Part shown: piece after piece, positions 28,336 to 37,647 of the stretch | Position numbering within the stretch: the first letter of the stretch is position 1 | Layout: each line of letters opens with the position of its first letter | DNA from: Jiangella asiatica | GTDB taxonomy: Bacteria; Actinomycetota; Actinomycetes; Jiangellales; Jiangellaceae | Direction of reading: 5' to 3' | Assembly: GCF_004349065.1 (NCBI RefSeq) | Contig: NZ_SMKZ01000021.1 | Coordinates: 52,827-116,826 of the forward strand | DNA length: 64,000 nt | The notes under the pieces: model-generated | The model's database searches: none | What the model saw: only the letters and a program-made list of their open reading frames with translations | What the model was told of the DNA's origin: nothing | Program-made: the position numbers and the translations under genes

Positions 28336-29796
28336 ATGACCGAAGAGACCTGGCATGAAGCACGGCTGATACCGACGTCGGGCATCAACGGAGCAGAAGA
28401 GCAGGAGCGTCGGGCCACGTCTGCCCTGCTGGCCGTCATGACCGCGGTTCGTGAGTTCGGCCGCGCGCTCACGAAGCCGTTCGGGGCACCTACGGGGAAC
28501 GTGGAGACCTTTATCGAGGTCCCGTTCGTCCTCGGCGAGAAGAAGCTCTTCCCGGACGGGCTCGTCAGAGTCAGCCGCGGCCAGCGCACCTGGACCGCCC
28601 TCGTCGAGGTCAAGACCGGCAGCAACGAGTTGGTCGCCGAGCAGCTCGAGAACTATCTCGACATCGCCCGGGATCACGGTTTCGACGCCGTCCTCACGAT
28701 CTCCAACGAGATTCCCGCCGTCGCCGGGCAACATCCGACGAAGGTCGACCGGCGCAAGCTCCGCAAAGTCGCGCTCCAGCACCTCTCGTGGACCAACGTC
28801 CTCACCGAGGCGGTGATGCAGAAGGAGTTCCGTGGAGTGGCCGACCCGGATCAGGCCTGGATCCTCGGCGAGCTCATCCGCTATCTGGAGCATCCACGCT
28901 CGGGTGCTCTGGAGTTCGACGACATGGGTGAAAGCTGGGTCGCCACCCGCAACGCGGTAGCGGCGGGAACCCTCCGGCCGACCGACAAAGGCGTCAGCGA
29001 GGTCACCAACCGCTTCGATGCCCTGCTGAGATTCGCAAGCCTGCGACTGGGTCGGCAGTTGGGCACCGAGGTTACCCCGGTCCTGTCCCGCAAGGAGCTC
29101 GCCGACCCGTCGCTGCGGACACAAGCCCTCCTCGGCAGCCTGGTCGAACACGGCACCTTGACCGGCGCGATCCGTATTCCGGATACCGTCGGAGAGCTCG
29201 TCCTCACCGCTGATCTGCATGCAAGCCGCATCACCTGCCATGTCGACATCGACGCTCCTCGCGAAGGCCGCCCGACGACACGGGTGAACTGGCTGGTCCG
29301 GCAGTTGAAGAACGCGCCCGACGATCTCCGTGTCGAAGCCTTCGTCGCACACGGCCGCGGCGTCGGCGCCGCGGAACTGCTGGTCGCGGTGCGTGAGAAC
29401 CCGAGCGTGCTCGTCGCGGACCCGGCCAAGGAGTTGCGGTCGTTCCGGGTGGCGAAGAGCAGTCCCATGGGCCTCAAACGTGGCCGCGGCCGAGGCACGT
29501 TCATCGACGCCGTGCTCGGCGCTGTCGACGCGTTCTACGGCGAGGTCATGCAGCACCTGAAGGCTTGGTCCGCCGCGCCACCACGATTGCGACCCGAGCC
29601 CGAGCCAGGCGACCATCGCCCACACGTTCCCGCCGCTCTCGTGTCGACGGCGCTGTCTTCTCAGGACGGCGCGCAGACGCAGCCGTCCAACGGCGATGGG
29701 CCGACCGACGACGGAAGCTCCGAGAGCGCCGACGCCGCCGGCATCGGGAACGCCGCCGCGTCCGAGCCGATCATTCTTCCGGAAGCGTCTCCGTAG
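28336..29796 (+). CDS. Conserved protein of unknown function with PD-(D/E)xK nuclease-like signature
   Basis: A 486-residue soluble protein that I believe is widespread in actinobacteria, sometimes named stress response protein without proof. ATG 28336 follows a GGGGG run. The N-terminal part has FIEVPFVLGEKKLFPDGLVRV and then WTALVEVKTG, the D...E-x-K spacing of PD-(D/E)xK nucleases (Asp near 75, Glu-x-Lys near 90), followed by EQLENYLDIARDHGFDAVLTISNE. A helical middle and a C-terminal beta-rich part (RIPDTVGELVLTADLHA, ITCHVDIDAP) come next, ending in a Pro/Ser-rich tail. Codon bias is slightly weaker than that of neighbours. It has no methyltransferase, helicase or toxin partner nearby, so a defence role is only a possibility. 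Confidence 0.75.
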   Translation: MTEETWHEARLIPTSGINGAEEQERRATSALLAVMTAVREFGRALTKPFGAPTGNVETFIEVPFVLGEKKLFPDGLVRVSRGQRTWTALVEVKTGSNELVAEQLENYLDIARDHGFDAVLTISNEIPAVAGQHPTKVDRRKLRKVALQHLSWTNVLTEAVMQKEFRGVADPDQAWILGELIRYLEHPRSGALEFDDMGESWVATRNAVAAGTLRPTDKGVSEVTNRFDALLRFASLRLGRQLGTEVTPVLSRKELADPSLRTQALLGSLVEHGTLTGAIRIPDTVGELVLTADLHASRITCHVDIDAPREGRPTTRVNWLVRQLKNAPDDLRVEAFVAHGRGVGAAELLVAVRENPSVLVADPAKELRSFRVAKSSPMGLKRGRGRGTFIDAVLGAVDAFYGEVMQHLKAWSAAPPRLRPEPEPGDHRPHVPAALVSTALSSQDGAQTQPSNGDGPTDDGSSESADAAGIGNAAASEPIILPEASP

Positions 29797-29834
29797 TCGC
29801 GGCCTGCCCGACCGGGCCACCGAGTCGCCTCTGG

Positions 29835-30292
29835 TCAGGTGTACCGGATCGCGATGATGGCGGCCAGGATGTCGTCGAGGCGCTGCTGGTCCCGCGCGAC
29901 GGTCGTCATGACGGTGGCGTCGTCCGCAACCGTCGACAGCGGCCGGCCGGCATCAAGCCGTTCCAGCAGCATGGCGCCGGTGTCGGCGTCGTGGTCCAGC
30001 AGCCGGACTATGCCGTCGCCGGCCAGGTGCGCAGGCCGAGGACGGTACCGGCGTTGTTGTCGCTGACCGGCTGCAGCTTCAGCACGGCACGGGTGCCGTC
30101 CGGGCGGATCACCGGCACGACGATCGAGGCCATGCCGTTGCCGGACGGCCCGTCCGGCCGCAGCTCCCACCGCTCCAGCGTTTCGGCGATCAGCCGCGGC
30201 AGCCCGGCCAGCCAGGCCCGCCCGGCGTCGTCGCGTCCGTACGACGCGACCAGGGCATCGGGAACGTCGGCGGGGATCGGCGCGCTCACCAC
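29835..30292 (-). pseudogene. Aminoglycoside phosphotransferase (APH(6)-like) relic fused to HepT-like sequence
   Basis: The reading from GTG 30292 gives an APH N-lobe: GMASIVVPVIRPDGTRAVLKLQPV, then a stop after LGLRTWP. The match resumes in another frame as HLAGDGIVRLLDHDADTGAMLLERLDAGRPL and DDATVMTTVA, so a frameshift lies at about 30010-30035. The catalytic HGDLH half is missing entirely. Instead the last 19 residues, RDQQRLDDILAAIIAIRYT, resemble the N-terminus of HepT/DUF86 toxins, and the stop follows at 29835. The gene is broken by both a frameshift and a C-terminal replacement. The APH part is clear; the HepT call rests on a short stretch. Confidence 0.75.
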
Positions 30293-30306
30293 GGCGGCCG
30301 CGGGCC

Positions 30307-30855
30307 CTACGACTGGGCCAGCTTGGCGGCGACAGCCAACTCGTCGACGAGGTCGTTCATCGGGTGGCCGGAGTGACCCTTGACCCAGTGGAAGACGATG
30401 TCGCCCCGGTCATCGATCAGGTCGATCAAGGGCTCCCACAGGTCGCGGTTGGCCACCGGCGTGCGCGCCGACGTGACCCAGCCCCGCGCCCGCCAGTTGC
30501 GCCACCATCCGTCGCGGAAGCAGTTGACCACGTAGGCGGAGTCGCTGACGACGACCAGCGGCCCGGACAGCGCCCGTACCGCCTCGAGTGCCGCCCGGAT
30601 CTCCATGCGCTGGTTGGTGGTGCTGCGCTCGGACCCGGCGGCGAACCGGTCGCGGTCGACCGCCCAGGCCCACCCTCCGGGCCCGGGCGTCCCGGAGCAG
30701 GCGCCGTCGGTGAACACCTCGACGGCACCGTCGGGAACCGGCATCGCCGGCTTCCGAGGTCGGCGACCGCGGGTTGCCTTCGCGACAGGCACCGCGGACA
30801 CCAGCGCCGGCTGCGAGGCGCTCGACGAACCGGCGGACTTCGCGGGCACGGGCAT
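30307..30855 (-). CDS. rnhA: Ribonuclease HI
   Basis: Endonuclease that removes RNA from RNA-DNA hybrids. The catalytic carboxylates are all present: Asp50 in VFTDGACSGTPGPGGW, Glu in NQRMEIRAALEAV, Asp in VVVSDSAYVVN and Asp in GHPMNDLVDELA. VKGHSGHPMN provides the conserved His loop. The first ~40 residues are a basic, low-complexity extension (RGRRPRKPAMPVP) not found in E. coli RNase HI. ATG 30855 has AAGGGAG upstream. The gene is intact although gene relics lie on both sides. Confidence 0.93.
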   Translation of the reverse strand: MPVPAKSAGSSSASQPALVSAVPVAKATRGRRPRKPAMPVPDGAVEVFTDGACSGTPGPGGWAWAVDRDRFAAGSERSTTNQRMEIRAALEAVRALSGPLVVVSDSAYVVNCFRDGWWRNWRARGWVTSARTPVANRDLWEPLIDLIDDRGDIVFHWVKGHSGHPMNDLVDELAVAAKLAQS

Positions 30856-30901
30856 CCACTCCCTTCGAACGGAACGACGAACGAACCCTACCCGCCGGCG
30901 A

Positions 30902-31074
<173 letters not shown>

Positions 31075-31075
<1 letters not shown>

Positions 31076-31320
31076 TGGCCCGGCACGTGCGCCGGATGCG
31101 GCGCATCTACGCGCGACGGCACCACCTCCTGGTCGAAGCGCTACGGCAGTGGTTCACCGGCCTGCTCCGACCGGTACTGTCACTGGTCGGGCTACATGTG
31201 GCGGCGGTCCTGGAACCTGCCGCGGGCGACAGCGACACCGAGACAGTCGCCCGGGCCCGCGCGGCCGGCGTGGAGACGCTCGCGCTGTCGCCGAGCTGCG
31301 CGACGCCTCCAGCGACGCGT
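31075..31320 (+). pseudogene. MocR-type (GntR/aminotransferase) regulator fragment
   Basis: The frame from 31075 reads LARHVRRMRRIYARRHHLLVEAL, then RPVLSLVGLHVAAVLEP and ARARAAGVETLALS, which matches the aminotransferase-domain end of MocR/PdxR-type PLP-dependent regulators. A stop codon directly precedes it and the HTH half is absent. After about 31310 the similarity fades without an in-frame stop. It starts at the same base where the UvrA-like fragment ends, so both are products of one rearrangement. Confidence 0.7.
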
Positions 31321-31374
31321 GACACGGGGGCCGGCTCCGTCCGGCACCAACCCCTGCCGCGTGAGCCCGCGCCG

Positions 31375-33492
31375 TCAGAGCGCGGTCAGCTCCAGCGTCA
31401 GCACCTCGCCCGTTCCGAGCAGCGGCGCCTGGAGGCCGACCGTCGACAGCACCCGGCCGGGCAGTTCGATGCCGCCGTCGGCCAGCCACCGCGGCGGGAC
31501 GCCGAAGCGCGACACCGAGTTCGACAGCGCCGGCAGCGCCACCACCCGGTACCTCACGCCGGGGTCCAGGCCCGGAAGCCGCAGCCGGGGCGGGATGTCG
31601 GTGCGCAGCGTCGCGAGCGTGACGTAACTGAACACGGCATGGCCGTCGCCGACGACCCCGTGCAGCAGCCGCTCCGGATGGGTGTCCTCGGCTCGGACCG
31701 TGCGGCCGGTGTGCAGCAGCGGGCGCAGCCGCTTGTACTCGGCGGCCCACCGCGTCAGCGTCGCCACCTCGGCGTCGTCGCACTCGGTGATGTCCCACTC
31801 GATGCCGGCGTGGCCGAACAGCGCGGTCGCGCAGCGCAGCTCGAGGCTGGTGACGCGGCCGGTGACGTGGGTGGCGGCCGGGCCGACGTGGGCGCCGACC
31901 AGCTCCGGCGGTAGCAGCTGCTTGGTCCACCGCTGGATCGCCTGCCGGTCGATCGGATCGTTGGTGTCCGAGGCCCACACCCGGTCGGTGTGCTGGATGA
32001 CGCCGAGATCCACCCTGGCACCGCCGGACGAGCAGGACTCGATCTCCAGGCCGGGGTGCCGGGACCGCAGCTCGTCGAGGAGCCGGTACACCGCGAGGGT
32101 CTGCTCGTGCACGCCGGCGTGGCCGTCGTGCACGGCCTCGAGCAGGTCGCGGTTGTGGTCCCACTTGAGGTAGGCGATGTCGTACTCGCTGACCAGGTCG
32201 TCCAGTCGCTTCAGCAGGTACGCGTAGGCGTCGGGGTCGGCGACGTCGACGACGTGCTGGTGGCGCCACTCGCGCGGGGTGCGCTCGGGCAGGTGGAGCA
32301 GCCACTCCGGGTGCTCCTGCGCCAGCCGAGATCGCGAATTGGCCATCTCCGGCTCGACCCACAGCCCGAACTGCATGCCCAGCGACCGGACGTGGTCGAC
32401 CAGCGGGTGCAGGCCCTGCGGCCACACGTCCGGGTCGACGTACCAATCGCCCAGCCCGGCGTGGTCGTCGCGGCGGCCGAGGAACCAGCCGTCGTCGACG
32501 ACGAACCGCTCGACGCCGACGGCGGCGGCGACATCGGCGAGCCGCTTCATCTTGTCGACGTCGTGGTCGAAATACACGGCCTCCCACGTGTTGAGGACCA
32601 GGGGCCGTGGCGTCGACGGGTGCTGCGGCCGGGCGCGCAGGTGGCTGTGCAGCCGCTGCGCGAGGCCGTCCAGGCCGTCGTCGGCGTAGCCGAAGTACAC
32701 CACCGGCGTCGCGTAGGACTCCCCCGGCGCCAGCTCGACCTCGCCGCCAGCCAGCAGCTCGCCGGCGCCCAGCGTCGACCATCCCTCGGCCATCCGCTCG
32801 GCGTCGTGGACGGTCCAGCCGCTCCAGCCCGCGTGCACCGACCAGACCTCGCCGGCGCCGTACCCGAAGCCGGCCGATCCGGCGATGAGTAGGCCGGTGC
32901 TGGAGTGCCCGGTGCGGCCGCGGCGGCTCTCGAAGGACCTGATGCCGTGGACGAACGCCTCCCGTTGCGGCGCCTTCTCCAGACTCCAGCGGCCGGTGAA
33001 GTGCATCAGCTCCAGGGCGTGGTCCGGCAGCGGGAGGACGGCACGCACGCCACCGACCGACCAGGGGGTGTCACCGGCGTTGGTCAGCGTGTGCCGCACC
33101 AGCAGCACGCCGGACGGGTCCAGGTCCAGCTCGCTGACCACCGACACCTCGGCCGCATCGTCACGCGAGCGGACCCGGACCGAGGCGTCGTCGACGGCGA
33201 CGTCGAAGGGCACCAGCCGCGGATGGGACCAGGCACGCCCGCGGCTGCCCGCGACACCCGGGCGGCCGACCCAGCCGTCGACCTGCGCCGGCAGCAGCGT
33301 CGGCGCGGCCGGCTCGGTCGGCGCGCCACCCCGCCGGGTGGGCAGTGCGGCGCTGCGCAGCGCGGTGCGCGCGTCGTCGTCGAGTCCGTCGAGTGCGGCG
33401 CCCCAGTGCAGCACCCGCGGCAGTCCTGGCGTCGCCAGGTCGAGCACCAGGCTCACCCCGGCGCGCGTCAACACCACCATGCGGTCGTCCAT
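31375..33492 (-). CDS. GH36 alpha-galactosidase
   Basis: A 705-residue intracellular alpha-galactosidase of GH36. It has the N-terminal beta-supersandwich (to about 300), then the barrel with VDDGWFLGRRDDH, the nucleophile region YLKWDHNRDL, ESCSSGGARVDLG and the acid/base Asp in VWASDTNDPIDRQ, and a C-terminal beta domain. ATG 33492 has GGAG 5 nt upstream. No signal peptide, so it acts on imported oligosaccharides such as melibiose or raffinose. It is the last gene of the operon with the ABC importer and the aldolase; the short 45-bp gap suggests cotranscription. Confidence 0.93.
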   Translation of the reverse strand: MDDRMVVLTRAGVSLVLDLATPGLPRVLHWGAALDGLDDDARTALRSAALPTRRGGAPTEPAAPTLLPAQVDGWVGRPGVAGSRGRAWSHPRLVPFDVAVDDASVRVRSRDDAAEVSVVSELDLDPSGVLLVRHTLTNAGDTPWSVGGVRAVLPLPDHALELMHFTGRWSLEKAPQREAFVHGIRSFESRRGRTGHSSTGLLIAGSAGFGYGAGEVWSVHAGWSGWTVHDAERMAEGWSTLGAGELLAGGEVELAPGESYATPVVYFGYADDGLDGLAQRLHSHLRARPQHPSTPRPLVLNTWEAVYFDHDVDKMKRLADVAAAVGVERFVVDDGWFLGRRDDHAGLGDWYVDPDVWPQGLHPLVDHVRSLGMQFGLWVEPEMANSRSRLAQEHPEWLLHLPERTPREWRHQHVVDVADPDAYAYLLKRLDDLVSEYDIAYLKWDHNRDLLEAVHDGHAGVHEQTLAVYRLLDELRSRHPGLEIESCSSGGARVDLGVIQHTDRVWASDTNDPIDRQAIQRWTKQLLPPELVGAHVGPAATHVTGRVTSLELRCATALFGHAGIEWDITECDDAEVATLTRWAAEYKRLRPLLHTGRTVRAEDTHPERLLHGVVGDGHAVFSYVTLATLRTDIPPRLRLPGLDPGVRYRVVALPALSNSVSRFGVPPRWLADGGIELPGRVLSTVGLQAPLLGTGEVLTLELTAL

Positions 33493-33537
33493 GCGGTCTC
33501 CGTCGAGAAGGCTGGGCGGTCGGTCCCGCACAGCCTG

Positions 33538-34470
33538 TCAGACCGCGTCGCCGTCCTCCGTCTCGGGTGCCACCGCGCGCAGCGCCGTCACCAGGTGGTC
33601 CACGGCGGCCTGCGCGTCCTCGCTCAGCCGCCCCCACGGCACCCGAGCCGGACCGGCGTCGGGACCGAACCGGTTGATCAGCTCCTTGACGACGACGATC
33701 GAGCCCCAGCGGTCGGCGACGGCGACGATGTCGCGGAACGGTCGGTGCAGCGCCAGCGCCCGCTCGACGTCGCCGGCCAGGATGGCCGCGCGGACCTCGC
33801 GGGCCACCGGCGCCAGCACGTTGTACAGGCTGCCGATGGCGCCGGTAGCGCCGAAGGCCACCCCGGCCGGCAGCAGCTCGTCGCGGCCGAAGTAGACCCG
33901 GACGTTCTCGGACACCTCCCGGGTCCGGACGAACTCCAGCAGGTCGCCGTCGGTGAACTTGACCGCGGTGAGGCTCGGGATGCGAGCGGACGCCTCGGCG
34001 ACGACGGCGGACGGCGCCGCGCGCAGCCCCGTCATCGACGGGATGTGGTAGTAGCACAGCGGCACGTCCGGTGCCGCCGCGGCTATCTCGGCCAGGTAGT
34101 CGACGATCGCACCGACCGACGGCGGCTCGCCGTAGAACGGCGCCACTGCGGCGATCAGGTCCACTCCGGCGTCCGCGGCATGCCGTGCCAGCCGGCGCGC
34201 GTCGACGACGCTGAGGTCGCCGACGTGCGCACCGACCAGCAGGTCATCGGCGCGCTCCTTGGCCCACGCGGTGATGAGCTCGGCTCGCTCGTCCACCGTC
34301 AGGGCCATGGACTCACCGGTGGTGCCGCCGACGAACGCCCCGTCGATGCCGAGCCGCCGCAGATGCCGGGCCTGGGCGGGGACGACCTCGGCGGCGAGCG
34401 TCTGGTCTGGCCGGAACGGGGTGGGGGTCGCCGCCCAGAGCTCGAACTCGTCCGCGGTGTCTGTGGTCAT
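33538..34470 (-). CDS. DapA/NanA-type aldolase, N-acetylneuraminate lyase-like
   Basis: A 310-residue TIM-barrel class I aldolase of the DHDPS/NAL family. It has ATPTPFRPDQTL, GGTTGESMALTVDER, the Tyr in CYYHIPSMTG and the Schiff-base Lys in LTAVKFTDGDL. YYHIP followed by S/A-x-T/S-G is more like N-acetylneuraminate lyases than DapA, and the operon context (sugar importer and alpha-galactosidase) argues against lysine synthesis. Its substrate may be sialic acid or another 2-keto-3-deoxy sugar acid; no nanK, nanE or sialidase is in the window. It lies between the permeases and the GH36 gene. Confidence 0.85.
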   Translation of the reverse strand: MTTDTADEFELWAATPTPFRPDQTLAAEVVPAQARHLRRLGIDGAFVGGTTGESMALTVDERAELITAWAKERADDLLVGAHVGDLSVVDARRLARHAADAGVDLIAAVAPFYGEPPSVGAIVDYLAEIAAAAPDVPLCYYHIPSMTGLRAAPSAVVAEASARIPSLTAVKFTDGDLLEFVRTREVSENVRVYFGRDELLPAGVAFGATGAIGSLYNVLAPVAREVRAAILAGDVERALALHRPFRDIVAVADRWGSIVVVKELINRFGPDAGPARVPWGRLSEDAQAAVDHLVTALRAVAPETEDGDAV

Positions 34471-34491
34471 CCAGGGCTCCTCGTCGATGGA

Positions 34492-35376
34492 TCAGCTCTT
34501 GCTGGCGCCGGCGGTCAGGCCGCCGACGATGTAGCGCTGCAGGAAGACGAAGACGACGATGATCGGCAGCGCGACGACGACGGAGGCCGCCATCAAGTCG
34601 TTCCACCGCGTCCCGAAGGAGTTCGTCAGCCCTGCCAGCACGACCGTGATGGGCTGCATCGACTCGTCGGAGGCCAGCGCGAGGCCGAACACGAACTCGC
34701 CCCACGCCCCCAGGAAGCTGATGACGGCGACGGTGATCAGACCGGGCACCGACACCGGCAGCGCGATGCGCAGGAACGCCGACCACGTCGTGCAGCCGTC
34801 GACCTTGGCCGCGTCGATCACCTCGCCCGGCACCGACAGGAAATACGGCCGCAGCACGGTGACCGCCAGCGGGATGGCCAGCGAGCTGGTGGCAAGGATC
34901 AGCCCGGTGTAGGTGTTCACCAGGTCCACCCGGCTGAAGATGACGAACATCGGCAGCGCGATGTTGACGGCCGGGATCATCTGCACGATCAGGAACAACA
35001 GCATCAGCAGCGGCACGAACCGGATCTTGAGCCGGGCCAGGCCATAGGCCGCCGGCACCGCGACCACGAGCGTCAGCAGGGTGGTGCCGACGCCGATGAT
35101 CGTGCTGTTGATCAGGCCCTGGCCGATTCCGGGATGGTTGGCGACGGTGTCGGTGTAGGACGCGACGCTGATCGGCGTCGGGAACAGGTGTGGCGGTGTG
35201 GCGAAGATCTCCGAGGGCCGCTTCAGCGACGTCGCCAGCATCCAGTACACCGGCAGCAGGTAGGCGACGGTGATCAGCAGCCCGCCCGCGCTCAGCCACC
35301 AGCGCCGCCGGGGGCCGGCCGAGGCGCGCGCCGTCGGAGTGATGGCCGACGGGGTCGAGGTCACGGTGGCCGTCAT
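34492..35376 (-). CDS. Carbohydrate ABC transporter permease, MalG-like
   Basis: A 294-residue inner-membrane subunit with six helices, the EAA loop EVIDAAKVDGCTTWSAFLRIALPVSVPG and the typical C-terminal QRYIVGGLTAGASKS of MalG/CUT1 proteins. ATG 35376 overlaps the stop of the preceding permease by 4 bp and has AAGGAGGAG. The ATPase (usually a shared MsiK-type protein in actinobacteria) is not encoded in this operon. Confidence 0.93.
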   Translation of the reverse strand: MTATVTSTPSAITPTARASAGPRRRWWLSAGGLLITVAYLLPVYWMLATSLKRPSEIFATPPHLFPTPISVASYTDTVANHPGIGQGLINSTIIGVGTTLLTLVVAVPAAYGLARLKIRFVPLLMLLFLIVQMIPAVNIALPMFVIFSRVDLVNTYTGLILATSSLAIPLAVTVLRPYFLSVPGEVIDAAKVDGCTTWSAFLRIALPVSVPGLITVAVISFLGAWGEFVFGLALASDESMQPITVVLAGLTNSFGTRWNDLMAASVVVALPIIVVFVFLQRYIVGGLTAGASKS

Positions 35377-36332
35377 GCCGTCTCCTCCTTGCGCAGGTAG
35401 CGGAAGTAGAGGACCGACAGGCCCAGCGGCACCACCAGCATCAGCGTCGTCGCGACCGCGCCGGTGTCGAACCGGAAGAACTCGAACGCCTCGTTGTAGG
35501 CGTAGATCGGCAGGACCATGGTCGCCTCGCCCGGCCCGCCCCGGGTCATCAGGAACACGGTGTCGAAGGTCTTGAACGTGTAAATGAAGCAGAGCAGCAG
35601 CGCGGTCAGGTTCACCGGCCGCATCAACGGCATGGTCACGCTGACGAACCGCCGCCAGGCGCCGGCACCGTCGATCGTGGCCGCCTCGTAGAGCGTGTCG
35701 GGGATGCCCTGCAGGCCGGCCAGCAAGAGGATCATGATGAACGGAGTGAACGACCAGGCTGTGGCGAACACCACCGCGAACAGCGCGGGCACCGGCCGGG
35801 CCAGCCAGAAGATGTCGCCGTCGACGAGCCCGGCCGCGTCCAGCAGCGTGTTGAGCAGCCCGTAGCTGCCGTCGAGCATCCACCGCCACACGTTCGCGCT
35901 GACCACCGTCGGCAGGATCCACGCGAGCAGCAGCAGCGAGCGCATCACGTTGCGCCCCGGGAAGCGTTGGTTGAAATAGACCGCCAGCGCCATCCCCAGC
36001 GCGAACGCGAACGCCACCGCCAACCCGGTGTACAGCAGCGAGGTGACCAGCGCGTGCCAGAACTCGTCCCGGCCGAGCTGGTCGGCGTAGTTCTCCCAGC
36101 CGACCCACTCGGCGTCGCCGGCCACGATCTGGGCCACGCCGACGTCGCGGAAGCTGAGGTCGATGTTGAAGATCAGCGGGTACAGCACGGTCGCGACGAC
36201 GAAGACGACCGCGGGAACCACGAACAGGTAGCCGGTCCAGCGGCCGGGGGCACGACCGCGCAGGCCACCGCGGCCGCTCCGGGGAGGAGCGACCGCGGCG
36301 TCCCGGGTTTCCGTCTGGGTCACGGCAGTCAC
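35373..36332 (-). CDS. Carbohydrate ABC transporter permease, MalF-like
   Basis: A 319-residue CUT1 permease with a cytoplasmic N-terminus rich in Arg/Gly, six helices and the EAA loop TLYEAATIDGAGAWRRFVSVTMPLM. The GTG at 36332 overlaps the binding-protein stop (GTGA); GTG 36323 is an alternative three codons on. It pairs with the next gene to form the membrane pore of the importer. Confidence 0.92.
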   Translation of the reverse strand: MTAVTQTETRDAAVAPPRSGRGGLRGRAPGRWTGYLFVVPAVVFVVATVLYPLIFNIDLSFRDVGVAQIVAGDAEWVGWENYADQLGRDEFWHALVTSLLYTGLAVAFAFALGMALAVYFNQRFPGRNVMRSLLLLAWILPTVVSANVWRWMLDGSYGLLNTLLDAAGLVDGDIFWLARPVPALFAVVFATAWSFTPFIMILLLAGLQGIPDTLYEAATIDGAGAWRRFVSVTMPLMRPVNLTALLLCFIYTFKTFDTVFLMTRGGPGEATMVLPIYAYNEAFEFFRFDTGAVATTLMLVVPLGLSVLYFRYLRKEETA

Positions 36333-37600
36333 TCGACGTTCGCCAGCGCCTCGTCGATCTTCGCCTGGGCGTCGGCGAGGGCGTCCTCCGGGCTCGCCGC
36401 ACCGCTGACCGCGGCCTGCATGGCGCTCTGGATATGGGTGAAGACCTCCGACGACGCGGCCGCGAGCGTTCCTTCCGGGGCCCAGGCGTGCTGCAGCTGC
36501 TCGGCGAAGACGGCCCGGATCGGGTCGTCGCCGGTGTCGACGTCGTCGCGAGCGGCCAGCTTGTTGCGCTCGGGCAGGTACTCCGCGAGCACGTCCGGCT
36601 CCTGCATCCAGGTGATGATGTCCCACGCCGCGTCGGCGTTCTCGCTGGTGGCCGAGATCGTGAGGTTCTCAGCACTCAGGAAGGTCGAGGCCTCGGCGTC
36701 CGAGGGCAGCAGCGCGACGTTCCACTGCAGCTCCGGGTACTCCTCGGCCAACACGCTGACATAGGTGGCAGAGTTGATCATCATCGCCGCCTGACCGTTG
36801 GCGAACTGGTTCTTCGCGTCCTCCTCGGTCCAAGTGAGCACACCGTTGGATACCGCACCGGCGGCGATCATGTCCGAGAACTGCGTCAGTGCCGCCACGC
36901 CTTCGGGCGAGTCGATGTCGGAGGGATCGGCGCCCGCGGCGAGCATCCGGATGATCAGCGCCGTCGCACCTTCATCACCTTCGATGCCGCTGAACGCCAG
37001 GCCGTACCGGTCGCCGGTGGCCAGTTGGGTGGCGACATCCTGCATCTCCGCCCAGGTGGTGGGCGGCTCGAGTCCCGCCTCGGCGAACATGGCCTCGTTG
37101 TAGTAGACGGCGTACGCGTCGGCGACGTGCGGGATGCCGTAGGTGGAGCCGTCGCCCTGCGTGGTGTTCCAGCTCGTCTCGAAGTAGGCGTCCTGCTCAC
37201 CCCAATCCTCGACCCGGTCGGAGAGGTCCTGGATGACGCCGGCCTCGGCCATCGACTGCGTGGTGAAGGCGTTGATCAGGGCGATGTCCGGCAGGTCGCC
37301 GCCGGCCGCGGCCTGCAGCAGCGTCCGGGCGAAGTCGGCGTACGGGATGTGCCGTGGTTCGATGGTGACGCCCTCGTGCTCCTCCTCGTACCGGTCGAGC
37401 AGGTTCTGGAGGGCCGCACCGGTGGGGGTGTCGGGCGTGTTGTAGAAATGCCACAGCGAGACGGTGGTGCTGCCGCCGTCCCCGCTGGTCTCGTCGTCGG
37501 AGTCGCCGCTTCCACACGCGGCCAGCACGGCCGCGGTGACGAGCACCGCCGCTACGCGTGCCGTCCATGCTGCTCCGGCCCGCCCGCCTGTTCTACGCAT
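36329..37600 (-). CDS. Carbohydrate ABC transporter substrate-binding lipoprotein
   Basis: A 423-residue CUT1 solute-binding protein. ATG 37600 follows GGAGGTG; lipobox LAAC gives lipidated Cys29. The mature part opens with VSLWHFYNTPDTPTG and has the family's YGIPHVADAYAVYYNEAMF region and the C-terminal NLTISATSENADAAWDI. It is the first gene of the leftward operon importer-aldolase-GH36, which predicts an alpha-galactoside or a sialylated or acidic oligosaccharide as ligand. A perfect palindrome about 48 bp upstream is a candidate operator. Confidence 0.92.
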   Translation of the reverse strand: MRRTGGRAGAAWTARVAAVLVTAAVLAACGSGDSDDETSGDGGSTTVSLWHFYNTPDTPTGAALQNLLDRYEEEHEGVTIEPRHIPYADFARTLLQAAAGGDLPDIALINAFTTQSMAEAGVIQDLSDRVEDWGEQDAYFETSWNTTQGDGSTYGIPHVADAYAVYYNEAMFAEAGLEPPTTWAEMQDVATQLATGDRYGLAFSGIEGDEGATALIIRMLAAGADPSDIDSPEGVAALTQFSDMIAAGAVSNGVLTWTEEDAKNQFANGQAAMMINSATYVSVLAEEYPELQWNVALLPSDAEASTFLSAENLTISATSENADAAWDIITWMQEPDVLAEYLPERNKLAARDDVDTGDDPIRAVFAEQLQHAWAPEGTLAAASSEVFTHIQSAMQAAVSGAASPEDALADAQAKIDEALANVE

Positions 37601-37647
37601 GACACCTCCCTGTGTCGCGAATCCCCCATCTCGCCTGACGCTAATCG

